A stretch of 64,000 nt of DNA from Tyzzerella sp. An114 (GCF_002161055.1 NZ_NFLT01000001.1:310001-374000); one strand, 5' to 3'; numbered from the stretch's first letter, positions 29,083 through 38,399 are shown. Numbers and translations are program-made. Notes: generated from the letters alone by a model not told the origin.

Positions 29083-29652
29083 TTACCTAATATTTAGGAT
29101 ATATCCAAATACAGCCCCTGTAATTCCACCTATTATATGGCTTAGATTTGATACATTATTTGAAACAAATATACCTTCATAAATCTGACCACCTATATAT
29201 ATAAATGCAACAATAACAAATGTAAGGGGTATACTGCCATCTCCAGTATTAGTTATTGAAGAAAGGAGTATAAATGCAAAAACAACACCACTTGCACCAA
29301 GAAGCATTATATTAGGAAAAAGCATTATATTAACAAGACCTGTTATAATAGCTGTTACACCTATTATCAAAGCTATATTAAAAGAACCGTATTTATCCTC
29401 AAGAAGTGTTCCTGTTATAAGTATAAGTGTTATATTACCCATAAAGTGGGAATAATTAGCATGACCAAATACATGACCAATAAGTCTTATATATGTCATA
29501 GGACTTAAAAGAGAACTTCTATAAACAGAAAAAAATTTCTGTGTTGTAAATCCATTTGTCAAAATTCCCAAAATCAAAGATATAAAAGATATTATAGTAA
29601 ATGTTAATATAACCGGAGCATTAAAAGAAAATTTTAAATTTCCAAATTGCAT
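29083..29652 (-). CDS. rhomboid-family intramembrane serine protease
   Basis: 189 residues and about six membrane helices. The catalytic serine is in GASGVVFAF and the catalytic histidine in LSHIIGGITG; the HxxxN oxyanion segment is HANYSHFMGN. The enzyme cleaves membrane-anchored substrates within the bilayer. ATG 29652 is about 10 nt from GGGAGG; the upstream ATG overlaps that site. It heads the Ter operon, 21 bases before the YceG-like gene. Rhomboids are not a usual Ter-cluster member, so a role in processing an operon partner is tempting but unproven. Confidence 0.9.
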   Translation of the reverse strand: MQFGNLKFSFNAPVILTFTIISFISLILGILTNGFTTQKFFSVYRSSLLSPMTYIRLIGHVFGHANYSHFMGNITLILITGTLLEDKYGSFNIALIIGVTAIITGLVNIMLFPNIMLLGASGVVFAFILLSSITNTGDGSIPLTFVIVAFIYIGGQIYEGIFVSNNVSNLSHIIGGITGAVFGYILNIR

Positions 29653-29765
29653 AAAAATATAACCTCCCATTATTATCTTTTGTATAATATTATATCAAAT
29701 AATTGAATAAATTTACAGCTTAAAGCTATAATTAATATTTAATTTGATAATATAATACAAAAAAA

Positions 29766-29791
29766 CACCTAATATCAAAATATTAGATGTT
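29766..29791 (-). terminator. intrinsic terminator after the MATE gene
   Basis: The stem CTAATAT/ATATTAG plus outer ACA/TGT pairs, with a CAAA loop, is followed on the minus strand by T7. It separates MATE from the Ter operon, whose promoter must lie in 29653-29765. That stretch also has an imperfect dyad around AGCTTTAAGCT. Confidence 0.75.
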
Positions 29792-29803
29792 TTTTATTTA
29801 ATA

Positions 29804-31180
29804 TTATATAGATTTTATTTTCAAAGTATCCAAACGTTTATCAAGTATTTTTGACATACATTTAAAATATACAAAAGCTGAAAGTATAGAGCTTATAACA
29901 TCCACAACAGGCTCAGCATAGAATACATTTTCAATTCCCACTATAATAGGGAAAACTACCATAGCAGCAAAATAAAAAGCCTTTCTAAAACATGAAAGAG
30001 TTATAGCATATTTTACTGCTGAAATTCCTGTAAATCCATCAACAATAGTATACTGTACAGCTAAAGGAACTATCATAAGAGTAAATATTTTTATTGCCTT
30101 TATTGAAAGGTCCATATAAATTTTATCATTTGTAAAAAGTCTTACAAAATAAGGTGATATTGTATGAGCAAGAACCATCATTACAATGGTAAACACAATA
30201 CATACTAAAAGAGTTTTTTTCTGACCATCTTTAACCCTATCAATATTTCCTGAACCATAATTAAATCCAAGTATAGGCTGTGTTGAACCTGTTATCCCTG
30301 CCATAGGTAAAGTTACCATAAGGAAAAAACTTTGGGCTATGGTATGGCAAGTTACAAGCTGGTCGCCATATCCCGGACCACCATAATGTTGTAAAACCAT
30401 ATTCATGGCAATTATAAGACCACTATCAAGAGATATAATAACAAAAGGAGAAAATCCTATAAGCAATACTTTTTTCATTATATCAAAACTATATCCTCTA
30501 AAAGTAATTTTTATAGGAGGATATTGCCCAAAAAGGAACCATAAAACAAATATACATGAAAACATCTGTGAAATAACAGTGGCAACAGCAGCACCAGCAA
30601 CTCCCATATCAAAAACAAATATAAATATAGGGTCAAGTATAATATTACTTACAGCTCCAACAACAACAGTAGCCATAGCAACCCTTGAAAATCCCTGACA
30701 TATTATAAATGAGTTCATACCCATTGACACTATGGCAAATATACTGCCCGCAACATATATTGACATATATGTATTAGCATATTGGAAAGTAACATCACTG
30801 GCACCAAAAAGCATAAGCAATCTGTCTTTAAATATAAAAAGAAAAATAGTTATTATAACAGCCATTATTATAAGCATCAAAAAACAGTTTGCCATAATAT
30901 GCCTTGCAGCTTTTTTATTTTTTTCACCCATTCTTATACTCATCAAAGGGGAACCTCCAATTCCAATCCATGTTGAAAATGATGATATAAGAGTAACAAT
31001 AGGTCCACATATTCCCACTCCTGCAATAGCCATAGCACCTATCTGTGGAATATTTCCTATAAATATTCTATCTACAATACTATAAAGAACATTTATAAAC
31101 TGTGCAATCATTGATGGTATGGCAAGACGCAAAACAAGGCCTGTCATACTGTCGGAACCAAGATTATTAACTTTTTTCAT
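29804..31180 (-). CDS. MATE-family multidrug/cation efflux transporter
   Basis: 458 residues with 12 predicted membrane helices in two homologous halves. The N-terminus shows LAIPSMIAQFINVLYSIVDRIFIGNIP and the second half contains GITGSTQPILGFNYGSG. These proteins export drugs or metabolites using Na+ or H+ gradients. ATG 31180 is preceded by GCGGGG; an earlier in-frame TTG lies on that site. It is a single-gene unit bounded by terminators. Substrate is unknown. Confidence 0.92.
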   Translation of the reverse strand: MKKVNNLGSDSMTGLVLRLAIPSMIAQFINVLYSIVDRIFIGNIPQIGAMAIAGVGICGPIVTLISSFSTWIGIGGSPLMSIRMGEKNKKAARHIMANCFLMLIIMAVIITIFLFIFKDRLLMLFGASDVTFQYANTYMSIYVAGSIFAIVSMGMNSFIICQGFSRVAMATVVVGAVSNIILDPIFIFVFDMGVAGAAVATVISQMFSCIFVLWFLFGQYPPIKITFRGYSFDIMKKVLLIGFSPFVIISLDSGLIIAMNMVLQHYGGPGYGDQLVTCHTIAQSFFLMVTLPMAGITGSTQPILGFNYGSGNIDRVKDGQKKTLLVCIVFTIVMMVLAHTISPYFVRLFTNDKIYMDLSIKAIKIFTLMIVPLAVQYTIVDGFTGISAVKYAITLSCFRKAFYFAAMVVFPIIVGIENVFYAEPVVDVISSILSAFVYFKCMSKILDKRLDTLKIKSI

Positions 31181-31403
31181 AAAATTACCCCGCAAATCAG
31201 AATTAAATAATATACTAAAGAATTAATAAAACTGTCTATTTAATTTCTGTCTCCTACATTATATCCCTCCCAAAAACCAATTATTTATATGCCCATTATA
31301 AATAAATACTCGAAATATTATATCATCTTAATAAAAACTATAAAACATTTTATAAAATAAAACTCTACAAAAAACAAATATGTTTTATATATAAAAACAA
31401 CAA

Positions 31404-31444
31404 AAAAACAACCTGCTTTGAAAAATCAAAACAAGTTGTTTTTA
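31404..31444 (-). terminator. terminator of the sucrose operon
   Basis: Imperfect stem with outer arms AACAAC/GTTGTT and inner TTTGA/TCAAA, with long A/T flanks, 20 bases after the scrK stop; on the minus strand it continues into TTTTTTTG. The rest of 31181-31403 is AT-rich, contains no gene, and must hold the MATE promoter. Confidence 0.65.
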
Positions 31445-31463
31445 TAAACATTTTTATTTATAT

Positions 31464-32432
31464 TTACATTTTCATTCTCTTAATTACATTTTCCATAGAA
31501 GGCATTGAAGGTATAGCACCAAATCCCTCTACACATATACTTGCAACAGCATTTCCAAATCTTGCAAATTCACAAGCCTCATCAAGAGTAACTTCATCAG
31601 GATTTTTTCCACTCTGACTTAATTTATATAAAAATCCTCCCCAGAAAGAGTCTCCAGCTCCTGTTGTGTCAACAACATTACTCTTAAATCCTGATACAAT
31701 TTTAACTCCATGCTTTGTACAAACACAAGCTCCATCACCACCAAGAGTTACAACTGCAATCTTTACACCTTTATTTACAAGGAATTTTCCAGCCTTTTCA
31801 GGTTCTGCAAAGTCTGTCAAAAGAGCTGTCTCCTCATCAGATATTTTCATAACATCAGCATATTCAATCATTGAACGCATAGTTTCTTTTGCTTCATATT
31901 CATTTTTCCAAAGTGAACTTCTGTAATTAGGGTCATAAGATATTGTTGCACCATTTTCTTTTGCTTTTTCAACTGCAAAATATGTAGCTCCCTTACTTGG
32001 TTCATCAGTTAAAGAAAGTGAACCTACATGGAATATCTGAGTATTCTCAATAATATCCATGTTTATATCATCTTTATCAAGCATAATATCAGCACTGTGT
32101 TTTCTTGCAAAAGAGAATGTTCTCTCTCCCTTTTCGTTAAGGTCTACAAAAGCAAGAGTTGTAAAATATTTATCATCAATAACAAAGCCTTCTGTATTTA
32201 CATTTTCATTTTCAAGAACATTTTTCAAAAAATGTCCATGCATATCATCTCCGGCTTTACCTATAAAAGCACTTTTTCCACCAAGTTTAGAAATAACAAC
32301 AGCTGCATTAGCTGGTGCTCCTCCTGCATTCTGTGCAAAGAGTTTTTGATTATTTTTGCTAAGTCCTTGATATGTAAAATCTATAAGTATCTCTCCAAGA
32401 ACTGCAACATCAATTTTTTTATTCTGTGCCAT
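31464..32432 (-). CDS. scrK: PfkB-family fructokinase
   Basis: 322 residues of the ribokinase/PfkB family. Signatures are the N-terminal GGAPANAAVVISKLGGKSAFIG and the C-terminal VVDTTGAGDSFWGGFLY with the catalytic Asp. It phosphorylates the fructose released by the sucrose-6-P hydrolase. ATG 32432 is 7 nt after GGAGGG. It lies 39 bases after scrB, and this context favours fructokinase over ribokinase or KDG kinase. Confidence 0.9.
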   Translation of the reverse strand: MAQNKKIDVAVLGEILIDFTYQGLSKNNQKLFAQNAGGAPANAAVVISKLGGKSAFIGKAGDDMHGHFLKNVLENENVNTEGFVIDDKYFTTLAFVDLNEKGERTFSFARKHSADIMLDKDDINMDIIENTQIFHVGSLSLTDEPSKGATYFAVEKAKENGATISYDPNYRSSLWKNEYEAKETMRSMIEYADVMKISDEETALLTDFAEPEKAGKFLVNKGVKIAVVTLGGDGACVCTKHGVKIVSGFKSNVVDTTGAGDSFWGGFLYKLSQSGKNPDEVTLDEACEFARFGNAVASICVEGFGAIPSMPSMENVIKRMKM

Positions 32433-32471
32433 AACAAAACCCTCCATTATAATTATGGTTTAATATAAAAA

Positions 32472-33890
32472 TCAGATACCTTTCATAGCCTTAAGTTCCC
32501 ATGCTTCAATTATTTTAGCATCAGAACTTACTGTTATAGAATACTCGTTAACCTCAGGATAAAATCTTGTTGTAAAAACATATTCTCCATCATTTACAAA
32601 TATTTCAATAGAAGAAACATCTGTTACAATTCTTACATTATTTACATTTTCTATTTTAGCTTTTCGAGTTTTTCTTCCACAGCCAGTTTTTTCTGTAAGG
32701 CTTAAAGTAGCAATACCTTCATTCCAATTAAAGTTTACATCTTCACATATACAAATGTCAACTTTATACTTTATTTCTTTTATTTCACAGTCAAAACATC
32801 TTCCTTTGAAAATATTTTTAACATCTGATTTTATTTCAAACTTCTCTTTTCTTAAATTATTAAACTCTAAAACAGGATATTGTAAAAGTTTTCCGTCACT
32901 ATATTTAATTTCACGCAATAATGTAAGGTTATGTTGCCAACCTCTATTTGTAGTAGGATTTGTATATTCATTTTCTGTGTCAGGAACTCCCATCCACCCT
33001 ATGAGAATTACTCTGCCATTTTCATCAGTAAATGTTTGAGGTGCATAAAAATCAAAACCGTAATCCCACTCTTTGAAATTATCTGTATTTATCTCATCAT
33101 TTTCTATAATAACATATCCTGACTGATATACATTTTGGAAACGATATTCTTCTCTTGTAAGTCCCTGTGGACACATTGATAAAAATTCTTTGTCTCCAAA
33201 TTTCAATATATCAGGACACTCCCACATATAACCAAAAGGCTTATCTGACATTATTTCTTTTTTAAATGTCCAATCTTCAATATTATTTGATGAATATACA
33301 AGTACAGCTCCTCTATCACCTTTTTTTCTTCCCCCAAGAACCATTAAATATTCATCATTTTCTTTATAAACCTTAGGGTCTCTTATGTGGCAAGTGTAAT
33401 TTTTAGGCATATCTGAAAGGGACATAAGGCATTTTTTCGGCATAAAATTAACCCCGTCAACACTTTCAGATTTCATTGTATAGGCTTCTCTACCATTATT
33501 TATATAATCATAATTTCCGTCATATTTTACATTTCCAGTGTAAAACAGGTGCATTGTGTCCCCTTCCACAAATGCAGAACCTGAATACACTCCATGACAG
33601 TCATAAGGACAATCTGGAACAAAAGCCACTCCTCTATACTGCCAATCTATAAGATTTTTACTTGTATAATGAGCCCATGTTTTAAGTCCACCCTTTGCAT
33701 TAAAAGGAGCATACTGGAAAAATACGTGATACTCACCTTTGAAATAACAAAGGCCATTAGGATCATTAAGCCAGCCAACTGGTGGCATAATATGAAATTT
33801 TTGACGATATGCTTCTCTTGAAACATTCATTTTTTCTTTTTCTTCAATTTCTTCTATACTTTTAAATATAACCTTTGTTAATTCACTCAT
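32472..33890 (-). CDS. scrB: sucrose-6-phosphate hydrolase (GH32)
   Basis: 472 residues. It splits sucrose-6-P into glucose-6-P and fructose. GH32 catalytic motifs are complete: GWLNDPNG (nucleophile Asp), HIRDPKVY (transition-state Asp) and MWECPDIL (acid/base Glu). A five-blade propeller is followed by a C-terminal beta-sandwich (about residues 340-472). No signal peptide, so cytoplasmic, as expected for a PTS-fed enzyme. 12 bases after the IIA gene. Confidence 0.95.
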   Translation of the reverse strand: MSELTKVIFKSIEEIEEKEKMNVSREAYRQKFHIMPPVGWLNDPNGLCYFKGEYHVFFQYAPFNAKGGLKTWAHYTSKNLIDWQYRGVAFVPDCPYDCHGVYSGSAFVEGDTMHLFYTGNVKYDGNYDYINNGREAYTMKSESVDGVNFMPKKCLMSLSDMPKNYTCHIRDPKVYKENDEYLMVLGGRKKGDRGAVLVYSSNNIEDWTFKKEIMSDKPFGYMWECPDILKFGDKEFLSMCPQGLTREEYRFQNVYQSGYVIIENDEINTDNFKEWDYGFDFYAPQTFTDENGRVILIGWMGVPDTENEYTNPTTNRGWQHNLTLLREIKYSDGKLLQYPVLEFNNLRKEKFEIKSDVKNIFKGRCFDCEIKEIKYKVDICICEDVNFNWNEGIATLSLTEKTGCGRKTRKAKIENVNNVRIVTDVSSIEIFVNDGEYVFTTRFYPEVNEYSITVSSDAKIIEAWELKAMKGI

Positions 33891-33902
33891 AAAAAACCTT
33901 CC

Positions 33903-34502
33903 TTATTCTGCTTTTATAACTTTATCCATAAAATCAACATCGCCAGTTTTAATAACAGATACTTTTTCATAATCATCTGAATTTGTTACAAGAACAGGAG
34001 TTGTTGTCTCATAACCGGCTTTATTTATTTTATCAATATTAAATGTAACGAGAGTTTGACCTTTTGAAACAACGTCCCCCTCTTTTACATGAGTTTCATA
34101 ATATTTTCCATTAAGTTCAACTGTGTTAAGTCCTATGTGGATAAGAACCTCTAATCCGTCATTACTTACAATTCCAACTGCGTGTTTTGTTGGGAAAAGT
34201 GTTGCTATTTTTCCGTCAAAAGGTGCCAAAACTTTTCCTTCTTTTGGATTTACAGCAAATCCCTGTCCTAAAAGTCCCTGAGCAAATGTAGGGTCATTTA
34301 CTTTTTCAAGCTCAATTCCCTCTCCCTTTAATGGACAATAAATAACATTTTTTTCTATTATTTCTGGTATTTCTAATTTTTCTTTATTTATTACTTGCTG
34401 TTTTTCATCTTTAGATGATTTCCCACTGCCAAAAATAGTGTCTCCAATATTTTTTATAAATCTTTTAAAAATATTCTCTTGTTCCATATTTCTATGATTC
34501 AT
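33903..34502 (-). CDS. stand-alone PTS glucose-family IIA protein
   Basis: 199 residues. A variable N-terminal 50 residues (charged, lysine-rich) precedes a full IIA-Glc-type domain with PTKHAVGIVSNDG and LIHIGLNTVELNGK, which include the phosphorylated and the assisting His. There is no membrane domain. It is the first gene of the sucrose operon, so it probably phosphorylates a sucrose IIBC encoded elsewhere. ATG 34502 is 6 nt from GGAGGG. Confidence 0.9.
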   Translation of the reverse strand: MNHRNMEQENIFKRFIKNIGDTIFGSGKSSKDEKQQVINKEKLEIPEIIEKNVIYCPLKGEGIELEKVNDPTFAQGLLGQGFAVNPKEGKVLAPFDGKIATLFPTKHAVGIVSNDGLEVLIHIGLNTVELNGKYYETHVKEGDVVSKGQTLVTFNIDKINKAGYETTTPVLVTNSDDYEKVSVIKTGDVDFMDKVIKAE

Positions 34503-34521
34503 AAATAGCCCTCCATTTAAG

Positions 34522-34602
34522 TGTTATCGTTTCCATTGAGAATATGCCGATATTATATAATATTATATGATTATTATTTATTTTTATATGGTATCGTTCT
34601 CA
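34522..34602. promoter_or_regulatory. two cre/LacI-type operators of the sucrose operon
   Basis: On the minus strand TGGAAACGATAACA (34535-34522) and TGAGAACGATACCA (34602-34589) each match the LacI/CcpA consensus TGWNANCGNTNWCA with one mismatch, and match each other in 11 of 14 positions. They are 67 bp apart, one next to the Shine-Dalgarno and one upstream. They could serve the neighbouring LacI protein, CcpA, or both; looping between them is possible. Confidence 0.6.
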
Positions 34603-34618
34603 TATATTGATTAAATTA

Positions 34619-34677
34619 TAACCGATAGAATTAAAATTGTAAACTGTTATTTATAATAAAAATTCTATCGGTTATTT
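34619..34677 (-). terminator. long stem-loop after the LacI-type gene
   Basis: 13-base inverted arms AACCGATAGAATT/AATTCTATCGGTT are separated by about 31 bases. It lies just after the lacI-type stop. The downstream T-tract on the minus strand is weak (ATAATTTA), so it may be a terminator with a large loop or another regulator site. Confidence 0.5.
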
Positions 34678-34685
34678 TGTAAGTT

Positions 34686-35666
34686 TTATCTAATGGACTC
34701 TCTGAGAACAATCTCATATCCCATTTTAATTTCTTTTTTTACATTCTCTCCTGTTTCAAGTATATCCATGAGAGTTTTTCCAGCCTCACTTCCACTTGTC
34801 TTATAATAAAAATGTACTGTTGATAATTTAGGTTCAACAACCTCTCCCATAGGTGTATCACCTGTACCTACAATCTGTATTTCATCAGGGACTTTTATAT
34901 TTTTCTCTTTTATATATGTCAAAGCTCCAAGAGCTACTGTATCAGTAGCACAAAAAACACTGTCAATATCAGGAGCTTTCTCAAAAAGAAGCTTCATATT
35001 TTCATATCCATTTTCTATATTAAATCCACCTTCAAACATTAAAGATGTATCAATTTCAATTCCACTATGTTTGAGAGCATCAATAAATCCTTTTTTACGA
35101 TTTTTTCCTGCCGCCTCGTCCTTTTCAATTACACCTATATATCCTATTTTTTTGCCTTTCTCAATCATTTTTGATGTAATATCAAAAGAAGCGTTATAAT
35201 CATCTTGATAAACACAAGAATATCCCGAAAGTCTTTGACCTAATATGACAACAGGCACTTTACACTCTTTTAAAAGTTTAATATGTTTTTTTGTAAATAC
35301 AGTAGCTATAAATATTATACCATCAACCTGATTATCTCTAAAAAGTTGTAAATATTTAAGCTCCTCTTTCTCATCATTATTTGTATTTGCAAGAAGCATC
35401 ATATAACCATATTTTGTTATAACATCACTTATTCCCGCTGTCATTCTACTTATAGTGCTTGAGCTTATTTTAGGAAGTATAACACCTATAAGTTTTGTTT
35501 TTTTAGTTCTAAGCATTTGAGCCTGTGACGAAGGCACATATCCTGTTTCCTCTATAACTTTTTGTATTTTTTCTTTTTTCTCCTCACTTACATAGCCATT
35601 ATTAAGGTATCTTGATACAGTTGCCCTTGAAACTCCTGCAAGATGTGCAATTTCATTTATAGTCAT
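34686..35666 (-). CDS. LacI-family regulator of the sucrose locus
   Basis: 326 residues: N-terminal helix-turn-helix TINEIAHLAGVSRATVSRYLNNG, a hinge, and a PBP-like sensor (GVILPKISSSTISRM, DNQVDGIIF, VYQDDYNASFD, FCATDTVALGAL). The pattern is that of the ScrR/SacR repressors of sucrose PTS operons. It lies directly upstream of IIA-scrB-scrK in the same direction, separated by a stem-loop and by the two operators. Effector, probably fructose or a sugar phosphate, is inferred. Confidence 0.88.
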   Translation of the reverse strand: MTINEIAHLAGVSRATVSRYLNNGYVSEEKKEKIQKVIEETGYVPSSQAQMLRTKKTKLIGVILPKISSSTISRMTAGISDVITKYGYMMLLANTNNDEKEELKYLQLFRDNQVDGIIFIATVFTKKHIKLLKECKVPVVILGQRLSGYSCVYQDDYNASFDITSKMIEKGKKIGYIGVIEKDEAAGKNRKKGFIDALKHSGIEIDTSLMFEGGFNIENGYENMKLLFEKAPDIDSVFCATDTVALGALTYIKEKNIKVPDEIQIVGTGDTPMGEVVEPKLSTVHFYYKTSGSEAGKTLMDILETGENVKKEIKMGYEIVLRESIR

Positions 35667-35732
35667 ATCAACATTCTCCCCTAAAAATCATATATAGACT
35701 AATTTTATCATAACACACTTTTTTAAATCAAA

Positions 35733-35761
35733 TAAAAAAACGCAGAAAAAATTCTGCGTTT
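35733..35761 (-). terminator. terminator of the hydrogenase maturation operon
   Basis: The perfect 9-bp stem AACGCAGAA/TTCTGCGTT is followed on the minus strand by T7ATTTG, 8 bases after the hydF stop. Confidence 0.9.
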
Positions 35762-35768
35762 TATATAA

Positions 35769-36962
35769 TTAATATTTTTGACCTGCAAGAACATAAAAAG
35801 GCTTAAGACTTCTTTCAAGTATTCCATTCATATATGCAATAGCTGTTCCGTAATTAGTCATAGGAATATTACTGTCTTTAGCCATAGAAAGACGATATTT
35901 CATTTCTCTTTCATTAAGCATACAGCCACCACAGTGTATTATTAAATCATAATCAGAAATATTTTCAGTAAATTCTGTTCCTGATGTAAATACAAATTGT
36001 GGGTTACTTCCTGTAAACTTTCTTATCATATTAGGAAGTTTTTCTGTTCCTATATCTCCACACTGTCTATGATGTGTACAACCTTCTGATATAAGTATTT
36101 TGCTGTTATCATTAATATTATTAAGCTGTCTTGCTCCCAACACAGCCTGACTTATATTTCCCTTATATCTTGCAAACAACACTGAAAAAGATGTCATGAG
36201 TATATTATCAGGTGTTATTTTATCAACAAGAGGGAATATTTGACTGTCTGTTATAACAAGTTTAACTTTTTCTCCCAAAATATCAAGAGTTTCTTTAAGC
36301 TCTGTTTCTTTACACACAACAGAAACAGCACCACAGTCTAAACAATCACGTATGACTTGTTGTTGAGGCAATATAAGTCTACCTTTAGGAGCAGCCTTAT
36401 CAATAGGTACAACCAAAACAGCAATATCACCTTTTTTAAGCATATCAGAAACCAGCTTATTTTTATTCTCAAAAGGTTTTATATTCCCAATAAGCTCTTT
36501 AAATTCATTTATACCCTCTTTTGTAACACTGCTTACACATATTTCATTTTCTTTTAAATCTGTTTTATTATTATATATATCAGATTTAGTATAAGCAACT
36601 ATAAAAGGTATATTTTTTGATTTTATAATTTCTACAAGCTCATTTTCAAATGAACTCATTTCATTTTCAACAGCAATAACAGCTATATCTGTTTTGTTTA
36701 AAATCTGTTTAGCTTTTTTAACTCTAAGTTCTCCCAAAGTTCCATTATCGTCAATTCCTGGTGTATCAATTATAATAACAGGTCCTATGGGTAAAAGCTC
36801 CATTGATTTATATACAGGGTCTGTTGTTGTACCCTTAATATCAGACACAACAGCTATATTTTGGTTTGTTACAGCATTTAAAAGACTTGATTTTCCTGCA
36901 TTTCTTTTGCCAAAAAAGGCTATATGTACCCTCTCTCCAGAAGGTGTATTATTCATACTCAA
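35769..36962 (-). CDS. hydF: [FeFe]-hydrogenase H-cluster maturation GTPase HydF
   Basis: 397 residues. HydF is the scaffold on which the 2Fe subcluster is assembled before transfer to the hydrogenase. The N-terminal GTPase has GKRNAGKSSLLN (14-25), DTPGIDD and TKSD; the C-terminal cluster-binding domain has EGCTHHRQCGD (about 300) and HCGGCMLN (about 353). The start is probably the TTG at 36962, about 7 nt from AAGGGGG; an ATG two codons later is an alternative. It is the last gene of the operon, 12 bases after hydG. Confidence 0.94.
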   Translation of the reverse strand: MSMNNTPSGERVHIAFFGKRNAGKSSLLNAVTNQNIAVVSDIKGTTTDPVYKSMELLPIGPVIIIDTPGIDDNGTLGELRVKKAKQILNKTDIAVIAVENEMSSFENELVEIIKSKNIPFIVAYTKSDIYNNKTDLKENEICVSSVTKEGINEFKELIGNIKPFENKNKLVSDMLKKGDIAVLVVPIDKAAPKGRLILPQQQVIRDCLDCGAVSVVCKETELKETLDILGEKVKLVITDSQIFPLVDKITPDNILMTSFSVLFARYKGNISQAVLGARQLNNINDNSKILISEGCTHHRQCGDIGTEKLPNMIRKFTGSNPQFVFTSGTEFTENISDYDLIIHCGGCMLNEREMKYRLSMAKDSNIPMTNYGTAIAYMNGILERSLKPFYVLAGQKY

Positions 36963-36974
36963 TACATTTCCCCC

Positions 36975-38399
36975 TTAAAATCTAAAGTCACGATTTCCTT
37001 TTTCAATCTCAACAATATTTTTAGTTACTATATCACGAACTTTATCATTAGGCACATTTAATATTTCTCTTTCAATCATTTCTTCCCCTACTTTTCTTGT
37101 ACCTTCTGAAGCATAGTCAATTAAATATTCTTTAAGTGTCATAAGGGCATTAGGGTGACAGCAATTCTGTATCTGTCCACTCTTACAAAGGCTCATAAAA
37201 CGGTCTCCTGTTCTTCCTTCTCTGTAACAAGCTGTACAGAAACTAGGTATATATCCAAGTTCCATAAGCCATTTTACAACTTCATCAAGAGTTCTGTTAT
37301 CACTTATATCAAACTGTGCAGAGTTTTCTTCCTCTGGTTCAGGCTCAGCATATCCTCCAACACTTGTCCTAGAACCTCCACTTATCTGTGAAACACCAAG
37401 TCCTAAAACTCTTTCACGACAAGCCTTACTCTCTCTCGTTGATATAATCATTCCTGTATATGGAACAGCAATTCTTATACAAGCAACAATTTTAGCAAAA
37501 GTATCATCATCAATTCCATTATCAAATTCAGAAGGGTCAATGTCATCAGCTGGCTGAATTCTTGGAACACTTATAGTATGTGGACCTACACCGAAAACAG
37601 CTTCAAGATGTTCAGCGTGCATTAAAAGTCCGGCAAACTCATAGCGATAAAGTTCAAGACCGAATAAAACACCAAGTCCTACATCATCAATTCCACCTTG
37701 CTGTGCTCTATCCATAGCCTCTGTATGATAACAGTAGTCATGTTTAGGACCTGTTGGGTGAAGTTTTTCATAGCTTTCTTTGTGATATGTTTCTTGAAAA
37801 AGTATATAAGTACCTATTCCAGCTTCTTTAAGTTTTCTGTAATTTTCAACAGTTGTAGCAGCAATATTTACATTAACACGGCGTATAGCACCGTTTTTAT
37901 GTTTTATACTGTAAATTGTCTTTATACTCTCCAAAACATACTCAATAGGATTATTTACAGGGTCCTCACCTGTTTCAAGAGCAAGTCTTTTATGTCCCAT
38001 ATCTTGAAGGGCAATAACCTCTTTTTTAATTTCCTCCTGAGTAAGTTTCTTTCTTGCTATATGTTTATTTTTTAAGTGATAAGGACAGTAAACACAGCCA
38101 TTTATACAGTAATTTGAAAGATACAAAGGAGCAAACATAACTATTCTATTACCGTAAAAATCTTTTTTAATCTGTTTTGCAAGTTTAAAAATTTCTTCAT
38201 TTTTTTCAGGTATATCACACTCAAGAAGTACAGAAGCCTCTCTGTGAGTAAGACCTTTTCTAAGTTTAGCTTTTTCTATTATGTCACTTATAAGTTTTTC
38301 ATTGTGTTTGTTTTCCTCTGCATATTTTAGAGTTTCTATAATCTCCTCATGGTTTATAAATTCCTCTGCTTTTGATGACTTAGGGTTGTAGTTATACAT
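36975..38399 (-). CDS. hydG: [FeFe]-hydrogenase maturase HydG (tyrosine lyase)
   Basis: 474 residues, a radical-SAM enzyme that cleaves tyrosine to give the CO and CN ligands of the H-cluster. The radical-SAM motif is CINGCVYC (Cys98, 102, 105). The C-terminal auxiliary cluster motif is visible as CTACYREGRTGDRF followed by CKSGQIQNCC. Other family features are LETGEDP, HPTGPKHDY and ISGGSRTSVGGY. ATG overlaps AAGGAAG spacing well. It lies between hydE (72 bases upstream) and hydF. Confidence 0.96.
   Translation of the reverse strand: MYNYNPKSSKAEEFINHEEIIETLKYAEENKHNEKLISDIIEKAKLRKGLTHREASVLLECDIPEKNEEIFKLAKQIKKDFYGNRIVMFAPLYLSNYCINGCVYCPYHLKNKHIARKKLTQEEIKKEVIALQDMGHKRLALETGEDPVNNPIEYVLESIKTIYSIKHKNGAIRRVNVNIAATTVENYRKLKEAGIGTYILFQETYHKESYEKLHPTGPKHDYCYHTEAMDRAQQGGIDDVGLGVLFGLELYRYEFAGLLMHAEHLEAVFGVGPHTISVPRIQPADDIDPSEFDNGIDDDTFAKIVACIRIAVPYTGMIISTRESKACRERVLGLGVSQISGGSRTSVGGYAEPEPEEENSAQFDISDNRTLDEVVKWLMELGYIPSFCTACYREGRTGDRFMSLCKSGQIQNCCHPNALMTLKEYLIDYASEGTRKVGEEMIEREILNVPNDKVRDIVTKNIVEIEKGNRDFRF

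Noticed and set aside
31254-31269. GGGAGGGATATAATGTAG on the minus strand, a start-stop element after a strong Shine-Dalgarno
   Set aside because: The same bases form a TATAAT-like promoter element upstream of MATE; a start-stop function cannot be supported from sequence alone.
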